DNA from: Euleptes europaea
Lineage: Eukaryota > Chordata > Lepidosauria > Squamata > Sphaerodactylidae
Direction of reading: 5' to 3'
Assembly (NCBI RefSeq): GCF_029931775.1
Contig: NC_079312.1
Span: 10,919,821 to 10,983,820 of the forward strand
DNA length: 64,000 nucleotides
Shown: positions 31,379 to 42,734 of the stretch, piece after piece
Position numbering within the stretch: position 1 is the first letter of the stretch
Layout: every line of letters starts with the position of its first letter
Notes under the pieces: generated by a model
Database searches by the model: none
What the model saw: the letters and a program-made list of their open reading frames with translations, nothing else
What the model was told of the DNA's origin: nothing
Made by a program: the position numbers and the translations under genes

Positions 31379-34300
31379 CTGGTAAAGTAAAAAAAAAAAA
31401 AAAAAGACAGAGATTCCTAGACATGACCTCAGCATGAGAGAAGCAGAATTTGATCCACTATCATGGGAAACCCCTGATTGGGATGACCCAGTCTAGCCCA
31501 GATATCGAAAGCTAAGCAGGGTCAAGTTCTTTGAGTTCTTGTTAACATCAGGATAAATAAAGGGCATAAGGCAACCTAATTTAACCTTCCTATAGGACTG
31601 GCCCTGACCTGGATGGCGATCACTGAACCAAAAAAGGGTGGAAGAAACCCGACCTAAAAAACTGAAAACTGGGTACCAAAGGTTGGGTGGAAAAGGTAAA
31701 ATTATCGAATAGAAAAATATTTTTATTTTAAGGCGCCTATATCTCGGTTAAAAACACTAAAAAATTATAAAACAAGGCACAATGACAACTCATAAGGTTG
31801 ATAGACCTAAACCATACCGACCATATGCGTTTCGGCCTATAGGCCTTCGTCAGTGGTCATATAAAAACTCATATAATGCGCACACAAGTAATATACAAAT
31901 GTATGACCATATATAGACAGATAACTTTATACGAGCCCAGGCATGTGTATAGGATGTATAATAAATTCCAAATTAGAAATCCCTCTAGTTAGAATATCTG
32001 TAAGTTGTTCTACCCTGGGCTGTATTGGTCTCTCATACAGAGTGTGCATGCAAGTATCAACCTCATAAACCTGCTAAAATGAAAGGATCAGGTAGTAGGT
32101 GGTGTGAAAGAACTCTGCCTAAGACCCTGGAAAGCTGCTGCCAGTATGAGTAGACAATACTAATCTTGATGGACTGAGGGTTGGATTCGGTATAAGACAG
32201 CTTCATGTATGTTCAACCCTGATTCTGAAGACCAAACTTGAAAGGCATGTCTACACTATACATTTCAAGTCTGTCAAACTGGCATGGAGATTCTTGAACA
32301 TGTGAATCTGTCTGATTCTTAGTCCAACCCTTGCTTCATAAAGGTCAGTACTGTCTACACAGACGGGTTCTCAGGTAGAGGTCCTTCACATCACCCACCA
32401 CATGGTCCTTTTAGATAGAGATAACTGGGGATTGAACATGGCAAGCTGATGTTCTACCACTGAGCCACCACCCATCTTGGAAATATTATTTACTTTAGCC
32501 TTATTTATTTAAAACATGTTCACCTTTCCAGCCAAATAAAGTCCCCAAGGGGGCAAACATCAAAACATTTCAACACAAAAACATTTTAAATAAAGACTAT
32601 ATAATTCAATAAAAACATATATAGACACAAACACACTTAACACCAAATTACAGTTCTGTGAAGGTAGGAGATACCCGTAACTAGGGTTGCCAGTCCAGCT
32701 CCAATAGCAGCAGGAGAATTTTGGGGGCAGAGGCTGGTAAAATGACATCATGTGATGTCACAATGTCACTTCCGGATAAAAACCCAGAAGTAATATCAGC
32801 ATGTCACACAACACTCTAGGATTTCTTCCTTCTTCAGGTGATGTTGTGGCACTGAGCAATGTCGTGTTCCCAAGTTCCCCTTTTCCTCTGCTGCTCCACT
32901 GAGCACTGGTGAAGGATGGGGAGGGCTGGCACAGTTTGCCCACTATAATGGTATCCCTGCTTGTAACACAGAATTTTCTGTATCCTTAAAAAGAAGGGCT
33001 GTGAACCTTTTTTTCCTCCTCCCCCCCCCCGGGTTCGGGTTAAATAAACCTGGAAATTTTTGAAAAGCCAAAAAAAGCCGAATACAATCAATTCGGCTTT
33101 TTTGAATATTCAAAATTTTTCGGGTTCAGTAAACCTGAACCCAATTTTCAGCTTTAGTAAACCCAAACCCCAAAAATACAGCTGCCGAGCAGTCAATTCT
33201 GTGCTACCTGCCCCCTCTGAAGTCCACGTGGACTTCAGATGGGGCCCAGCATTCAGATCCCCACTGCCGGCCCTCTCCGGACTGCAGAGATACCAAAAAG
33301 GCATTTTTAGTTGGGGGGGTTTCGGTTCGGCTTTAGCCGAATGGACACCCCTACCACAAAGGCTACCATTTCAGGGGTTATTTGGTGCGTTTCAGGCATT
33401 TAAGAACTGACCTCAGTCTGACTGAAAACTGATTAAAACGTGTTGAGATGTCTGCAGAGGGAGATACTCAAAGAATCAGGGGCCACCCGAGGATTCTCGC
33501 ATGGGGAACGCTTACCCAGTGGTCTCACACCTCCGCTGTCACCTTCCCTGGACACCTGCCGTGGCGCGAGATCCGATAGCACCTGCTTTGCCTCACAGAA
33601 GGTCCCAGGCTTTTCTTCAAACGGTGCCGGCACCTGAAACAGAAAAGAGGAATCCACTCACAGTGGAAGAGTAAGATGGGAATGGGGTCCCATGAGCTGC
33701 CCCTGTAATCTCCAAAGAAGGAATATAGATCATAGGAACATTGCTTCTATCAAATCAGACTCTTGGTCCATTTGTCATAGTATAATCTATACTGCCTCAC
33801 AGGTGAAAAGTCTTTCTCAGCACCTTCTACTGGAGGTCCTTCAAGTGAAGATGGAGCAGTCTGAACCAGAGACCTTCTGTACACAAAGCCTGTACCACTG
33901 AGCCATGATGACTCCCTCCTCACATTGCTTAGCAATGAGGCTTGCCAGGTCCCCAACCCTGGGACTCGTGGGAGCCTGATGACACCACACAGAAGAACAG
34001 TACAAGTGGTAGAACTCCCTCGCCACCTTAGAAATTGTGCCACATGCTCTGTGTGAGCGTTTGCTGTGACAATCGTGTGCACGCCACGCACAAAACTAAA
34101 AAAAGAAGCAGAAATAATGTGCTAAACAACAAAACAATTGTCTTCCATATACATACAGTCATATAAATAAGTGAAGTTGCCTTTTACTGACTTTGACCAT
34201 TGGGACCACCTAGGTCAGTGTGGCCTACTCAGATTCATTTCAAATGAGGTGCCAGGAATTGAACTTGAGACCTTCCGTATGACAAGTAGGGTTGCCAGGT

Positions 34301-36621
34301 CCCTCTTCATCACCCCTGATGAGGGTGAGGTTTGGGGAAGGAAGCGACTTCAATGCCGTAGAGTGCAATTGCCAAAGCAGCCATTTTCTCTAGGTGAACT
34401 GATTTCTATCGGCTGGAGATCAGTTGCAACAGCAGAAGATCTCCAGCTAGTACCTGAAGGTTAATTAAATATGGACAGCAACTATGGCAAAAAATAAAAT
34501 AAAGACTATTTTACGGTGTTTTAAGCGCAATATATTATAACCCAAAATTTCTTGTTGCTTCACAAGTATATATTGCAACCTTGTTACTTCACAAAGGCTT
34601 CAGAAAGCAAAATTACATATATAGGACATGTATATGAAAAACCAAAATAAAGAAATCAATACATTATTCAGTTGTAATTTTGTCCATATTTAGTTAACTT
34701 TCATATACAGCCCAAGTAATTATTGTGTTTGACCTAGTACCTGAAGGTTGGCAACCCTAATGACAAGCAGATCCTCTGCCACCGAGCCATGGCCCTTGGC
34801 CCCTCTCTAAATGAACCTGCCTTTTCCTGAGTTACCTTCTGCATGCCAAGCAGACGCTCTGCCACTGAGCCACATTCCCTTCCCAATAGTTACCACAAGC
34901 AGGCATTCATAGAAGCAGGCATTCATAGAAGCAGCCATCAAGAACATGGACAAGGCTGATGGCTCAGAGATTACAGAAGCCTCAAATATGCGGGCTTTCT
35001 ATTGGCTCAGAAGTTTCAACCTGCCAAGGCCCCCAGTAATGAGCTCCAAAACTTTAGTCTGAAGTCCAAACTGGGACACCTGACAACCTTATTTGCATTT
35101 TTAGTGAACATCCTAGTAGAGAAAGATAAAAGCCCCCAGCTCCACAACTTCCAGCTTCCTTTTTTGTCCATCAAGAATACACCAGGTAGGGTCTGGAGAC
35201 CTCCTACAAAAAATGGCTGCTTTGGAGGGTGGACTCTGTTGCATCATATCTTGTATAGGTCCCTTCTTTTCCCAGGCTCTATCCCCAAATCTCCAGGAAT
35301 TTCTCAACCTGGAACTAGCAAACCTAAAAATGTACCTTCCATAGGGTTGCAATTCCCCCGCTGGGGGGCAGGGGATTCCCCACTCTGAGCCCCCTTCCCT
35401 GTGGTGCCGTTCAGGTGCCTGGCAGGGGACTTACTAGCTGCAAACAGAGGCTGGAGGGAGGCCAGCATTGGAGTGATGATGTCACTTCCTGATGTGATGT
35501 CATCACATTGCCAATGATCGCAGGGATGCTCTTGTATTTGCGTAAACTCTATGGTAAAAATGGCTTCAACATATAGTTTTTGCCCAAATACCAGAGCGTC
35601 CTTGCAGTCATCGGCAACATGATTACATTACTTCTGGAAGTAAAATCATCGTGTCAATGCTGGCCTCAACCCGGCCTCCGTTTGCTGCTAGTAAGTCCTC
35701 CCCAACCCCATCTCCTACCAGTGGCCGGGGGGACCTGGCAACCCTAACCTTCCACAATTCATCAATGATTCCAAACCATTTGGGATGGTCCAGAAGAAAG
35801 GTTCTCACCGGCTCTTCCTTCCTCTCAGCCGCTTGCTGACTCAGTAAAAAACCTTCTGCCAGGGCCACGGCCTGGGAACAGGTCTCCGGGCCACTTTCCC
35901 TGACCCAGCTCTGCATTTCTGGGGGCAGGACGGTCAGGAATTGCTCCAGAATAAGCAGCTCCAAGATCTGCTCCTTCGTTTGCTTCTCAGCCTTCAGCCA
36001 CCCGTGGCAAAGTTCGCGGAGCTGGCTGTAAACCGCCCTCGGCCCCTCGGCCTCCTGGTAGCAGAAGCGCCGGAACTGCTGCCGCTTCCTTTCCCTGTTA
36101 ATGGCATCCCACTGCAAAATGGTAGCCTTCACCTTCCCGTAATCCTCCCTGTCTCTTGGATCCAGCCTGCTAAAAGCCTGCTCAGCTTCTCCACTGAGGG
36201 CTGGCAGGAGTCGGGTCGCCCACACTTCTTTGGGCCACCGGCAGGCTTCGGCCACTTGCTCGAAGGAGGCCAGAAAACCCTTCGTGTCATCCCACGGGGT
36301 GGGCTCCACCAACAGCTGTGGGATGCCCCAGCCTGAGTGAGGGGACTCCACGGTCTTCAGAAAGTCTTGCCACTGAGTTTCCCAGTGTTGCAGGAGCGCC
36401 TCACTGGATTCCTTTTTGGCCTTTTGAGCTGGTCTTCTTTGCAGGAATTCCTTGATGCTCCCAGCCTGAATGACCGGAGGAGTTTTCCTTTTCCCTCCTA
36501 ATTCCTCCACTTCCTTAGAAGTTTCTTGTTCCTCCATTTTCATCCTGGGAGGCCTCCAGTGTTCTACATCTGCCTGGAAATGGAGACCAAAGTTTGACAG
36601 GATTCCCTGATCGGCAGCCAT
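30585..36621 (-). CDS. SCAN-domain C2H2 zinc-finger protein with extended capsid-like N-terminus (574 aa)
   Basis: Coding exons 36621-35809 (813 nt, phase 0), 33633-33516 (118 nt, phase 1) and 31378-30585 (794 nt) sum to 575 codons including stop. Residues about 83-172 ([34 protein letters not shown]) resemble the capsid N-lobe that precedes the SCAN-like C-lobe in gypsy-type gag, from which SCAN is known to derive; SCAN itself is at about 181-262. Four good fingers follow in two pairs, separated by a stretch that has lost its cysteines. KRAB is absent. The array is much shorter than in the other paralogues, so DNA contact may be limited or the protein may act mainly through SCAN. The start is the first ATG of the exon and matches the MA-start of its relatives. 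A hAT element sits 62 bases past the SCAN exon's end. Probable promoter near 38870-38900. Confidence 0.87.
31477..31625 (+). repeat. 5S-SINE head fragments
   Basis: cagtctagcccagatatcga with aagctaagcagggtcaa resembles the 5S head. ggccctgacctggatggc (31599-31616) is the start of a second. Confidence 0.55.
31690..31990 (-). repeat. FB3 repeat with hammerhead-like core
   Basis: On the minus strand 31853-31829 reads CTGACGA, a spacer A, stem GGCC-TATA-GGCC, then GAAAC. This is the CUGANGA-stem II-GAAA order of a hammerhead ribozyme with a perfect stem II. Element ends are not clear; AT-rich flanks are included by estimate. Confidence 0.55.
32085..32215 (+). repeat. SINE-B 3' part
   Basis: ggtggtgtgaaagaactctg, ccagtatgagtagacaatac, ataagacagcttcatgt. 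Confidence 0.75.
32285..32478 (-). repeat. SINE-B, reverse
   Basis: aaggtcagtactgtctacac to tgatgttctaccactgagcc. Confidence 0.7.
33005..33345. repeat. Unclassified element with gggttcgggtt / taaacccgaa dyads
   Basis: cgggttcgggttaaataaac and ttcgggttcagtaaacctga face each other around an AT-rich centre with aattcggctttttt. The same motifs recur at 41335-41470. The right border with ttcggttcggctttagccga (33328-33347) may be its end. Confidence 0.5.
33516..33633 (-). CDS. Linker exon of the 574-aa SCAN gene
   Basis: Acceptor ttttctgtttcag, then [19 protein letters not shown] ending VRPL-G before the donor gtaagc. Phase 0 in, phase 1 out. Confidence 0.87.
33745..33915 (-). repeat. SINE-B, reverse, eroded
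   Basis: tcaaatcagactcttggtcc, agaccttctgtacacaaagc, tgtaccactgagcc. Confidence 0.6.
34287..34759. mobile_element. hAT-M copy, perfect target duplication, itself interrupted
   Basis: TAGGGTTGCC to GGCAACCCTA with atgacaag at 34279-34286 and 34760-34767. A 271-bp retroposed piece (34463-34733) splits it. Confidence 0.9.
34463..34733. repeat. Unclassified retroposed insertion, 16-bp target duplication
   Basis: Flanked by ctagtacctgaaggtt at 34447-34462 and 34734-34749. AT-rich; the ends ttaaatatggaca and tgtccatatttag are inverted copies. The long target duplication argues for LINE- or Penelope-type insertion rather than a DNA transposon. Confidence 0.75.
34815..34882 (-). repeat. SINE-B head fragment, reverse
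   Basis: accttctgcatgccaagcag with acgctctgccactgagccac. Confidence 0.65.
35190..35328. mobile_element. hAT-M partial copy
   Basis: aaaatggctgctttggaggg and tccccaaatctccaggaatt follow the second subfamily in reverse; the left end is missing. Confidence 0.6.
35342..35746. mobile_element. hAT element, 405 bp, perfect 8-bp target duplication
   Basis: TAGGGTTGC and GGCAACCCTA ends; accttcca at 35334-35341 and 35747-35754. The interior (gatgatgtcacttcctgatg, accagagcgtcc) differs from hAT-M but recurs at 44590-44860. It lies just inside the first coding intron of the 574-aa SCAN gene. Confidence 0.88.
35809..36621 (-). CDS. Capsid-like plus SCAN exon of the 574-aa gene
   Basis: ATG at 36621-36619 ([12 protein letters not shown]). 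SUMO-type site MKMEEQE at about residue 27. The exon ends KEEP|gtgaga at 35809. The acceptor before the ATG is weak, so the exact exon start is unsettled. Confidence 0.88.
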
Positions 36622-36629
36622 CTTGTCTC

Positions 36630-37189
36630 GTAAGTCAACGTTCCTCAGGCTTCTCTTCAGTTGGGGTCAGTGTTCTCACGCCAGCGACAGAAACGCTGTT
36701 CTGTGAGACCTTTCTCACACAAAGCAAGGGGGAAGGAAGGGGGAAAAAACACCCAAATCAGTTTTATACGTGTTGCCTCCTGTAGGGACTCTGAAGCGTT
36801 TAAAGGCTGGTGAGCCACTAAAGCGTACCCCAAAATTAGCCCACCAAAATACCGCTCAATGATGTGCTATTCTTAAATATGAATTAAATATAGTATCTGA
36901 ACGAATTCTACGTTGTTTATGACTTGTCAGAGTCCAACAGAACCTCCAGGAGTTTTAAGGCCTTTGGACTTTACTCTCACTTCGAAAGGTGGCCCCAGAT
37001 CAGCAGGCCGACTCTTGGAAATATTCCAGACTCTTGGTATCTTTAACCAACCAGGATGTGAAGTACAAATTGCTGATTTGTACAAGAAAAGCTGCTTCTT
37101 CCTGAAGGGAAAAAGAGAATGAGAGAGACTGAGATCACAATGAGGGGAAAATACCCTACACGTTTGACTTCCGTTATCACATTTTCATC
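36630..37189. other. 5' flank of the SCAN exon, unannotated
   Basis: Contains a purine-rich tract at 36726-36750 and otherwise unrecognised sequence. Confidence 0.35.
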
Positions 37190-37335
37190 CCACCCTTTCT
37201 CTTAGGAGCTCAGGGCAGCCTACACAGTCCTCCTCTCCGCCGTTTTAACCTCACAACAATCCTGTGAAACATGTTAGAACTGACAAAGCAACCGGTCTGA
37301 GGTCAGCCAGTAAGCTTCAAGTCTGAGTAGGTCTT
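37190..37335 (-). repeat. Old tRNA-SINE fragment, reverse
   Basis: cccaccctttctcttaggag, acctcacaacaatcctgtga, gaggtcagccagtaagcttc: a diverged SINE-C-like body. Confidence 0.55.
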
Positions 37336-37339
37336 CCCT

Positions 37340-37616
37340 GGGGGTTACCGCACTTGTATTCCCAGCGATGTATTAAGAGTTTGAAAACGTTATAAAAAAT
37401 ACGGTTCGCACTTTCTGTGTATTCCCACCGATGTATTAAGAGTTTGAAAACGTTATAAAAAATACCGTTCGCACTTTGTTTGGCCCCTTTAGCTGTGAAG
37501 ACGTCTTCCAACCATTTATAAGCCGTGGTATCCAAAAACCCTTTTAAAGCGATGTTTTTTTACAACATTTTCAAACTCTTAATACATCACTGGGAATACA
37601 AAGTGCGGTAACCCCC
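37340..37616. mobile_element. Compact DNA transposon related to the 63-bp array
   Basis: Inverted ends gggggttaccgcac and gtgcggtaaccccc, extended by ttgtattcccagcgatgtat. Two internal copies of the 63-base unit (against about six at 13054-13800) and the same unique part (accatttataagccgtggta). Confidence 0.8.
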
Positions 37617-37624
37617 TCTGTCCT

Positions 37625-37835
37625 AGAGGGTTGCCAATTCTGGCTTGGCAATTTCCTGATGATTGGGGAGCAGAGCCTAGATCGGGACTTACGTTTCTCC
37701 TAAACTCCATGGTATACCATAGAATCCACCCTTTGAAGCTGCCATTTTCTCCAGGTGAACTGATCTCTGTAGTCTGGAGATGAGTTGTAATTACAGAACT
37801 CCAGGTCCCACCTGGAGGTTAGTAACTCTACTTGT
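37625..37835. mobile_element. hAT-M copy
   Basis: gagggttgccaattctggct to cccacctggaggttagtaac; possible duplication ctgtccta/ttgtccta around it. Confidence 0.65.
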
Positions 37836-37849
37836 CCTAGTTTGACACT

Positions 37850-38640
37850 CTGGGTTGCTTCAGGGTTTGTCAGATGGGTCTTGTGGGCAAAAAATACACA
37901 CTGAGCAGAAAATAGCTCCTCCTTTTTCCCCATCTCAAGCCAGGATTTCAGTCTTTTCCCTAGAGATCCAAAGCCTCGGAATCCAGATCATATCCCGAGG
38001 CCTGGCAATCCACTTTACTTAAAATATTTTCACCCTGTATTCTCAAATCAAAGAATCCCATGATGGCTTACAAAAGATTCCATCTACAGTATAATATAAG
38101 CAATCAACTAGCAATGAAATATAATGTAATACAAGCGGCAACTTAGCATAAATTCAGCAGCCATATTCAAATAAACCTGCCCTGCAGAAATAAGAAGCTT
38201 GTTCATTGCACATTTTCTAAAAATTAAATTTAACGCATTTTTGCCCGTCTTTTCTGAAAACTCTTAAAGGCACCTAATAGAGGTTCAGAAACATACAACA
38301 CTCATTTAACCACACGTTAAAATACCTGAAGCCCAGACTGTTAAAATCGGCACATAACCCCATCTCAAACAGCAATAAAAGGTTTCTTCTAAAGCTGTGA
38401 TAAATTTGGTTAAGGACCTATTCATGCAGAAAGCGAGTTATTGCAGTATTAAGATATTTTTTTAAGATTAAAAAATGCTGCTGTTTCGGGAGGGGAAGTA
38501 CAGGAAGAAAAAAAAATCCTACATAAAAATGCCTGGGTAAGGGAACCCCCTCCCCCCCCCCACACACACACACCACTGCATGTGTAGAAGATGAAGATCT
38601 TGCTTTTCGACACTAAAATAATTGTGAGTCTGTTTGTGTA
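37850..38640. other. Unannotated intergenic stretch
   Basis: AT-rich; a ccccccccccacacacacaca run near 38550-38572. Nothing else recognised. Confidence 0.35.
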
Positions 38641-38960
38641 AAGTGGCATTCACAAGACCCCACCTCCGGCTTCAGAATTACTCTTTCCTGGTCCCCCAGG
38701 CCGAGGCACCTCCCTGGAAAAAATTTGCCCAAACTCACCTTTCCTTTGATTTCCAGGTGTGCGCAGATGCTGCTAAGAATCCCTATGTGAAAAGGAGGGG
38801 GGATTCGCTCTCATTTGTTTAAGGGAAGGGGAAAAAAACACTCCCCCCCCTTTCCCTCCCCAGTCCTCTCTAGGAAACTCAGCTCTGCTAGTTTAACCCT
38901 TCGTGAGCTGCACTTCCTCCCTCTTCCACTCAAAGGTTTCATTAACCTACGTCCTATCCG
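38640..38960 (-). promoter_or_regulatory. Candidate promoter of the 574-aa SCAN gene
   Basis: TCTAGGAA at 38869-38876 and TTAACCCTT at 38893-38901, spaced 24 bases as at 21390-21422. The first-exon donor is not resolved. Confidence 0.4.
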
Positions 38961-39119
38961 TTCCTATCCTGCCTGCGTACTGAGCTAATCCGCGCAATGC
39001 ATTCAATATCTGTTTATTTATTTAACATGCTGTTTGGCTCCCCCCCTCCACTTTCTCAAACATTTAGTTGTTCAGACATCTGCCGGTGTCAGAAACACGT
39101 CAGAAATCTTGCCGGAGAG

Positions 39120-39218
39120 TTACATAGGGTGGCCAAGTTGGGAAATTACCAGGTTGGGAAATTCCTGGAGATTTGGAAGTGGAATCTGGGGAGGGTGGAG
39201 TTTAGGGAAGAGAGATAT
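39120..39218. mobile_element. hAT-M partial copy
   Basis: aagttgggaaattaccaggt and tgggaaattcctggagattt, truncated. Confidence 0.55.
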
Positions 39219-39524
39219 ATTATAAAAAAACAATCAGTACAGACTGGATAGCAAAATCAGACCTGGGGAGGGAGGGGAGTCATCTTCCTAGGAACCATAT
39301 GAAGCAGCAACACGAATGAAAGAATACCCGAGACTGGTATAGGGACTAAGAGAGTTCCTGGTTCAGATCGCATCCCTGCCATAAATTCACTTGGTGGTCT
39401 TAAGCCCCCATCTCCCAACCACAGTCTACAATATGGGGTTCATAATAGCGGCCTACAAGGCTGAAAGATATGTGTGCAAAGTGCTATTCAGATGCTAAGT
39501 ATTCAGAAAAACCGGTCATGTGTG

Positions 39525-39775
39525 AATTCAGAGGAGTTGGTTTTTATACCCTGCTTTTTCTCTACCCTTAAGGAGTCTCAAAGTGGCTTACAATGGCCTT
39601 CCCTTCCCCTCCTCATAACAGGCACCTGGTGAGGTACATGGGGCCAAGAGAGTTCTGAGAGAACTGTGACTAGCCCAAGGTCACCCAGCAGGCTTCACGC
39701 AGAGGAGCGGGGAAACAAACCTGGTTCTCCAGATTAGAACCCACCACTCTTAACCACCACTCCGGCTCTCAACAT
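39525..39775 (-). repeat. SINE-A, reverse, shortened
   Basis: gagttggtttttataccctg to accaccactcttaaccacca. Confidence 0.75.
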
Positions 39776-40152
39776 CAGGGAAACTTCTGAGAGCCATTTC
39801 GGTCTCTCCCTACTCCATCTCTGAATCTTGGCACGCTTAGCTCGACCCAGAGAAATTTCTATGTGAGAAACTGACGGACAGTAAATTATGTCAGATGAAA
39901 GTGCTTCTTCAAATGATTACGTAATTCCCTAGTAGGAGATATGGTGGTGGCCTCTGACTTAGAAGGTGATCAGATAAATTCATGAGGGACACCTCTAGTT
40001 GCTACCGGTCAGTTTCAGAGGCAGCATACAGCTGGAGCTAACTGAGGTGGGCCATAACCTTCATTCTCCGCTTCTCAGGGATGCAGGGTGGGTCACTGTG
40101 GGAAACAGGATAGTGGACCAGATGGCCTGATCCAGCAGAGCAGCTTTTATGT

Positions 40153-40312
40153 TCTTGAGCCAGCGTGGTGTAGCGGTTAAGAGCGGTGTGCTCAAATCTG
40201 GAGAACTGCGTTTGATTCCCCACTCCTCCACATGAAGGGGTGGGGGGGAAGGTGATTGTAAAATAGGTTGGGGCTCTTTAAGGGTAGAGAAAATTGGGGT
40301 ATAAACACCAAC
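40153..40312 (+). repeat. SINE-A with internal deletion
   Basis: gagccagcgtggtgtagcgg joins directly from ccactcctccacatgaa to gggggaaggtgattgtaaaa, so the middle 150 bases are missing. Confidence 0.8.
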
Positions 40313-40399
40313 CCTCCTTCTGAAACTGCCTTTTTCCCCAACCATCATTTCTGGAAAGTGAGGGGCCATGAGCCAAAAAAAACCTCCAGGCATGATTTA

Positions 40400-41180
40400 A
40401 ATTAGAGACGCCCCAAACGTCACAGCAAGCCTGTTCTACAGGCAATCACATGTAAACAAAACATCTGATCTGTTCACCTTTCCTTCATCCACTTTGGGTT
40501 TGCAAGCCAAGGCTCACACCAACTGGGATTTGGCATGCTCTGAACTGGCAGATAATTGCTTGAAGTAGGCTAGCTGGCCTGAATCAGAAACTATAGCACA
40601 CGCTAATCCTGGTTGGGCACATTCTGACTTGACACACCATAGTTGTGCACATCATTTGGCTTCCAAAGACTGTTGTGCTGGGACAGGAGCGAACTTGGGA
40701 AGTCAACTGCTGAGGGGACAGAAATCAAAATGCAATTCAGACATGGGGAAAACCATGGTGTATTTTTCACTAGTTAGTTCGTGAAACAGAGATTTGCTTC
40801 AGTTGACCACCTGAATGTAGCTTTATCTCAACACCTTCATCAATATAGCATCTCTGTAACAGGGGAACCAAGATGAGACATTCATGTTACATCAAACTGT
40901 AGTTAGGACTAACTGTAGTTAAAAAGCCAAAGTACAAACCATGATTGCCTAGCCCGGTTTGGTGGACCCTAGCTAAACATACTGAAGTGGCTCATGTTCG
41001 GTTGACCACACTAACCCTAGTTTAAACCACGGTTTCATAAATACACAACAGCCGTTCTCAACCATGGTAGATTTGTGTTGTCAAAAGCATCAACCATGAC
41101 TTCTGTTCCAGACCATGGTTAGCACATACCATGATGCCCACACAGGGCTGATGCTATTGACTTAATCCTCACCATGGCCA
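40400..41180. repeat. Unclassified region rich in ACCATGGT-like palindromes
   Basis: aaccatggtg, caaccatggtag, gaccatggttag, aaaccacggttt and taaccctagttt recur between about 40745 and 41180. It resembles a diverged element with internal sub-repeats; no ends found. Confidence 0.4.
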
Positions 41181-41334
41181 TGCCCCTTTGAGTTCCTTGT
41201 CCCAGGTTGCCCGGTCTCCCACATTTCCAACATTGCCTGCTGAACGGGTAAGCCCCTCTGAGGAAAACAAACTACTGTTCGTCAACCACACTGGGTCCAG
41301 GTTTTAGGTACAGCTGCGCAGCTCTTTTAGAGGG

Positions 41335-41470
41335 GTATTTTTTGGGTTCAGGTTTAATAAACCCAGAAATTTTTGAAAAAATTAAGAATATTCGGCTTTT
41401 TTGGAAAAAAATTGAAAAATTTCGGGTTTATTAAACCCGAACCCGAAAAATAAAGCAGCTCAGAGCTACT
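41335..41470. repeat. Second copy of the gggttcgggtt element
   Basis: gggttcaggtttaataaacc and tcgggtttattaaacccgaa with attcggcttttttgg between, as at 33005-33180. Confidence 0.55.
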
Positions 41471-41479
41471 CGAAAACTT

Positions 41480-42734
41480 GTTGTAGCTCGCACTGCTAAA
41501 ATGAACACAAGACATACAGTTCACTTTTTCAAGCATAAAATGGTAGTTTCCCCTAAAGCCCCTATGGGAGCTCCCGCTACAGTGTGTCAGACCATGAGTT
41601 TCACTCTATACTCCACATCACAGACTCCCATTTTTCCGTCCAAAGGAGACCTCTCCTCTCTCTTGCGTTCTCTAGTTCAAGGTTAGCCACCCCAAAAAAT
41701 AAAGACACAGCAAAACAGATGAATGATTTCTTTTTTACTGAGTAATGTGTGCAGAACATGTACCTATGGGGGGGGATAAGTTGCCACCTCAGGAAAATGT
41801 CATGCAACATATGAAATAATATTCTCTTCATCAAGAGGCACACAGATAAGGGAAATTAGAAAGAAATCTGGAAAGGATTGCAAGGAACGCATTTTCCTAA
41901 CAGAACATAGAAAGCTTCAAACGAAACTCTGTATTCAATTCTGCCTTTCAGGCCTTCAAAAGCACTTCTTCATAAAGGTACTTCCAAAAAAAGAGAAAAC
42001 CACATGGCTTAAATACTTAAAGCATGAACTGTATACTGTTGCTAGCTATCCGAGAAACAAGCCTCACACAATTTATGAAATTAAGTGGCCCCTGAAAAAT
42101 CTAATGAGATCCAGAGATGGCCACATTTTCTCCTGTTAGTCTCCAGGTTTAGAGAAATTGCTAAATTGGTCTGTTAAGGCTTTGAGTATCAAGTTACTGA
42201 AGCACCCAGAGCAAAAGGGGCCCTGGAATATGACATCATCCAAATGCACCTGAAGCTCTGCCTTACAAATGAACTCCTTCAGAGGCAGCCTAAACTTTAA
42301 GTATACAATTAAAAGAACGAAACAAAAAAGGATTATAAGAAACATTAACTTCAGATTTGAGAACATGCAAAATCAGACACCTGATTTAATCAGCATACAC
42401 ATTTTTTTAAAAGAAAGGGACAATACTGTTCTTCAAGTTGAGATTTAGTAGAAGGAGGAAGAGGGGAAGGGGGGGGGAGACTGGCAGCGAGGAGTGACGT
42501 CTGCATGTTTTTAGTGGCACAACAGTCCAGAGATTTCTAGCCAGAGAAGTGTTGGGTTGCTGGAACCTGGAAATTATTTATCAAAATGGGAACACAAAGC
42601 CCTGGGCTGCTGTTTGTTTTTTTAAGTCTTCCTTTTGCAAAACAAAAAAGTTGATGGGACTTATGTAGGTTTATAAACCAAGTGATTTAAGTTTGTAATT
42701 ATGACAGGCTTTCTCCTCCCACTCCAACCCCTGT
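41480..42734. other. Unannotated 3' flank of the 780-aa SCAN gene
   Basis: Non-coding, AT-rich, presumably including the 3' UTR. A G run at 42469-42478. No repeat recognised. Confidence 0.35.

Larger units (their letters stand above)
34165..34800 (-). repeat. SINE-B, reverse, interrupted by hAT-M
   Basis: The first part (tgaagttgccttttactgac to cttccgtatgacaag, ending 34286) resumes at 34760 with atgacaagcagatcctctgc. The gap is exactly a hAT-M with its 8-bp duplication. Confidence 0.8.
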
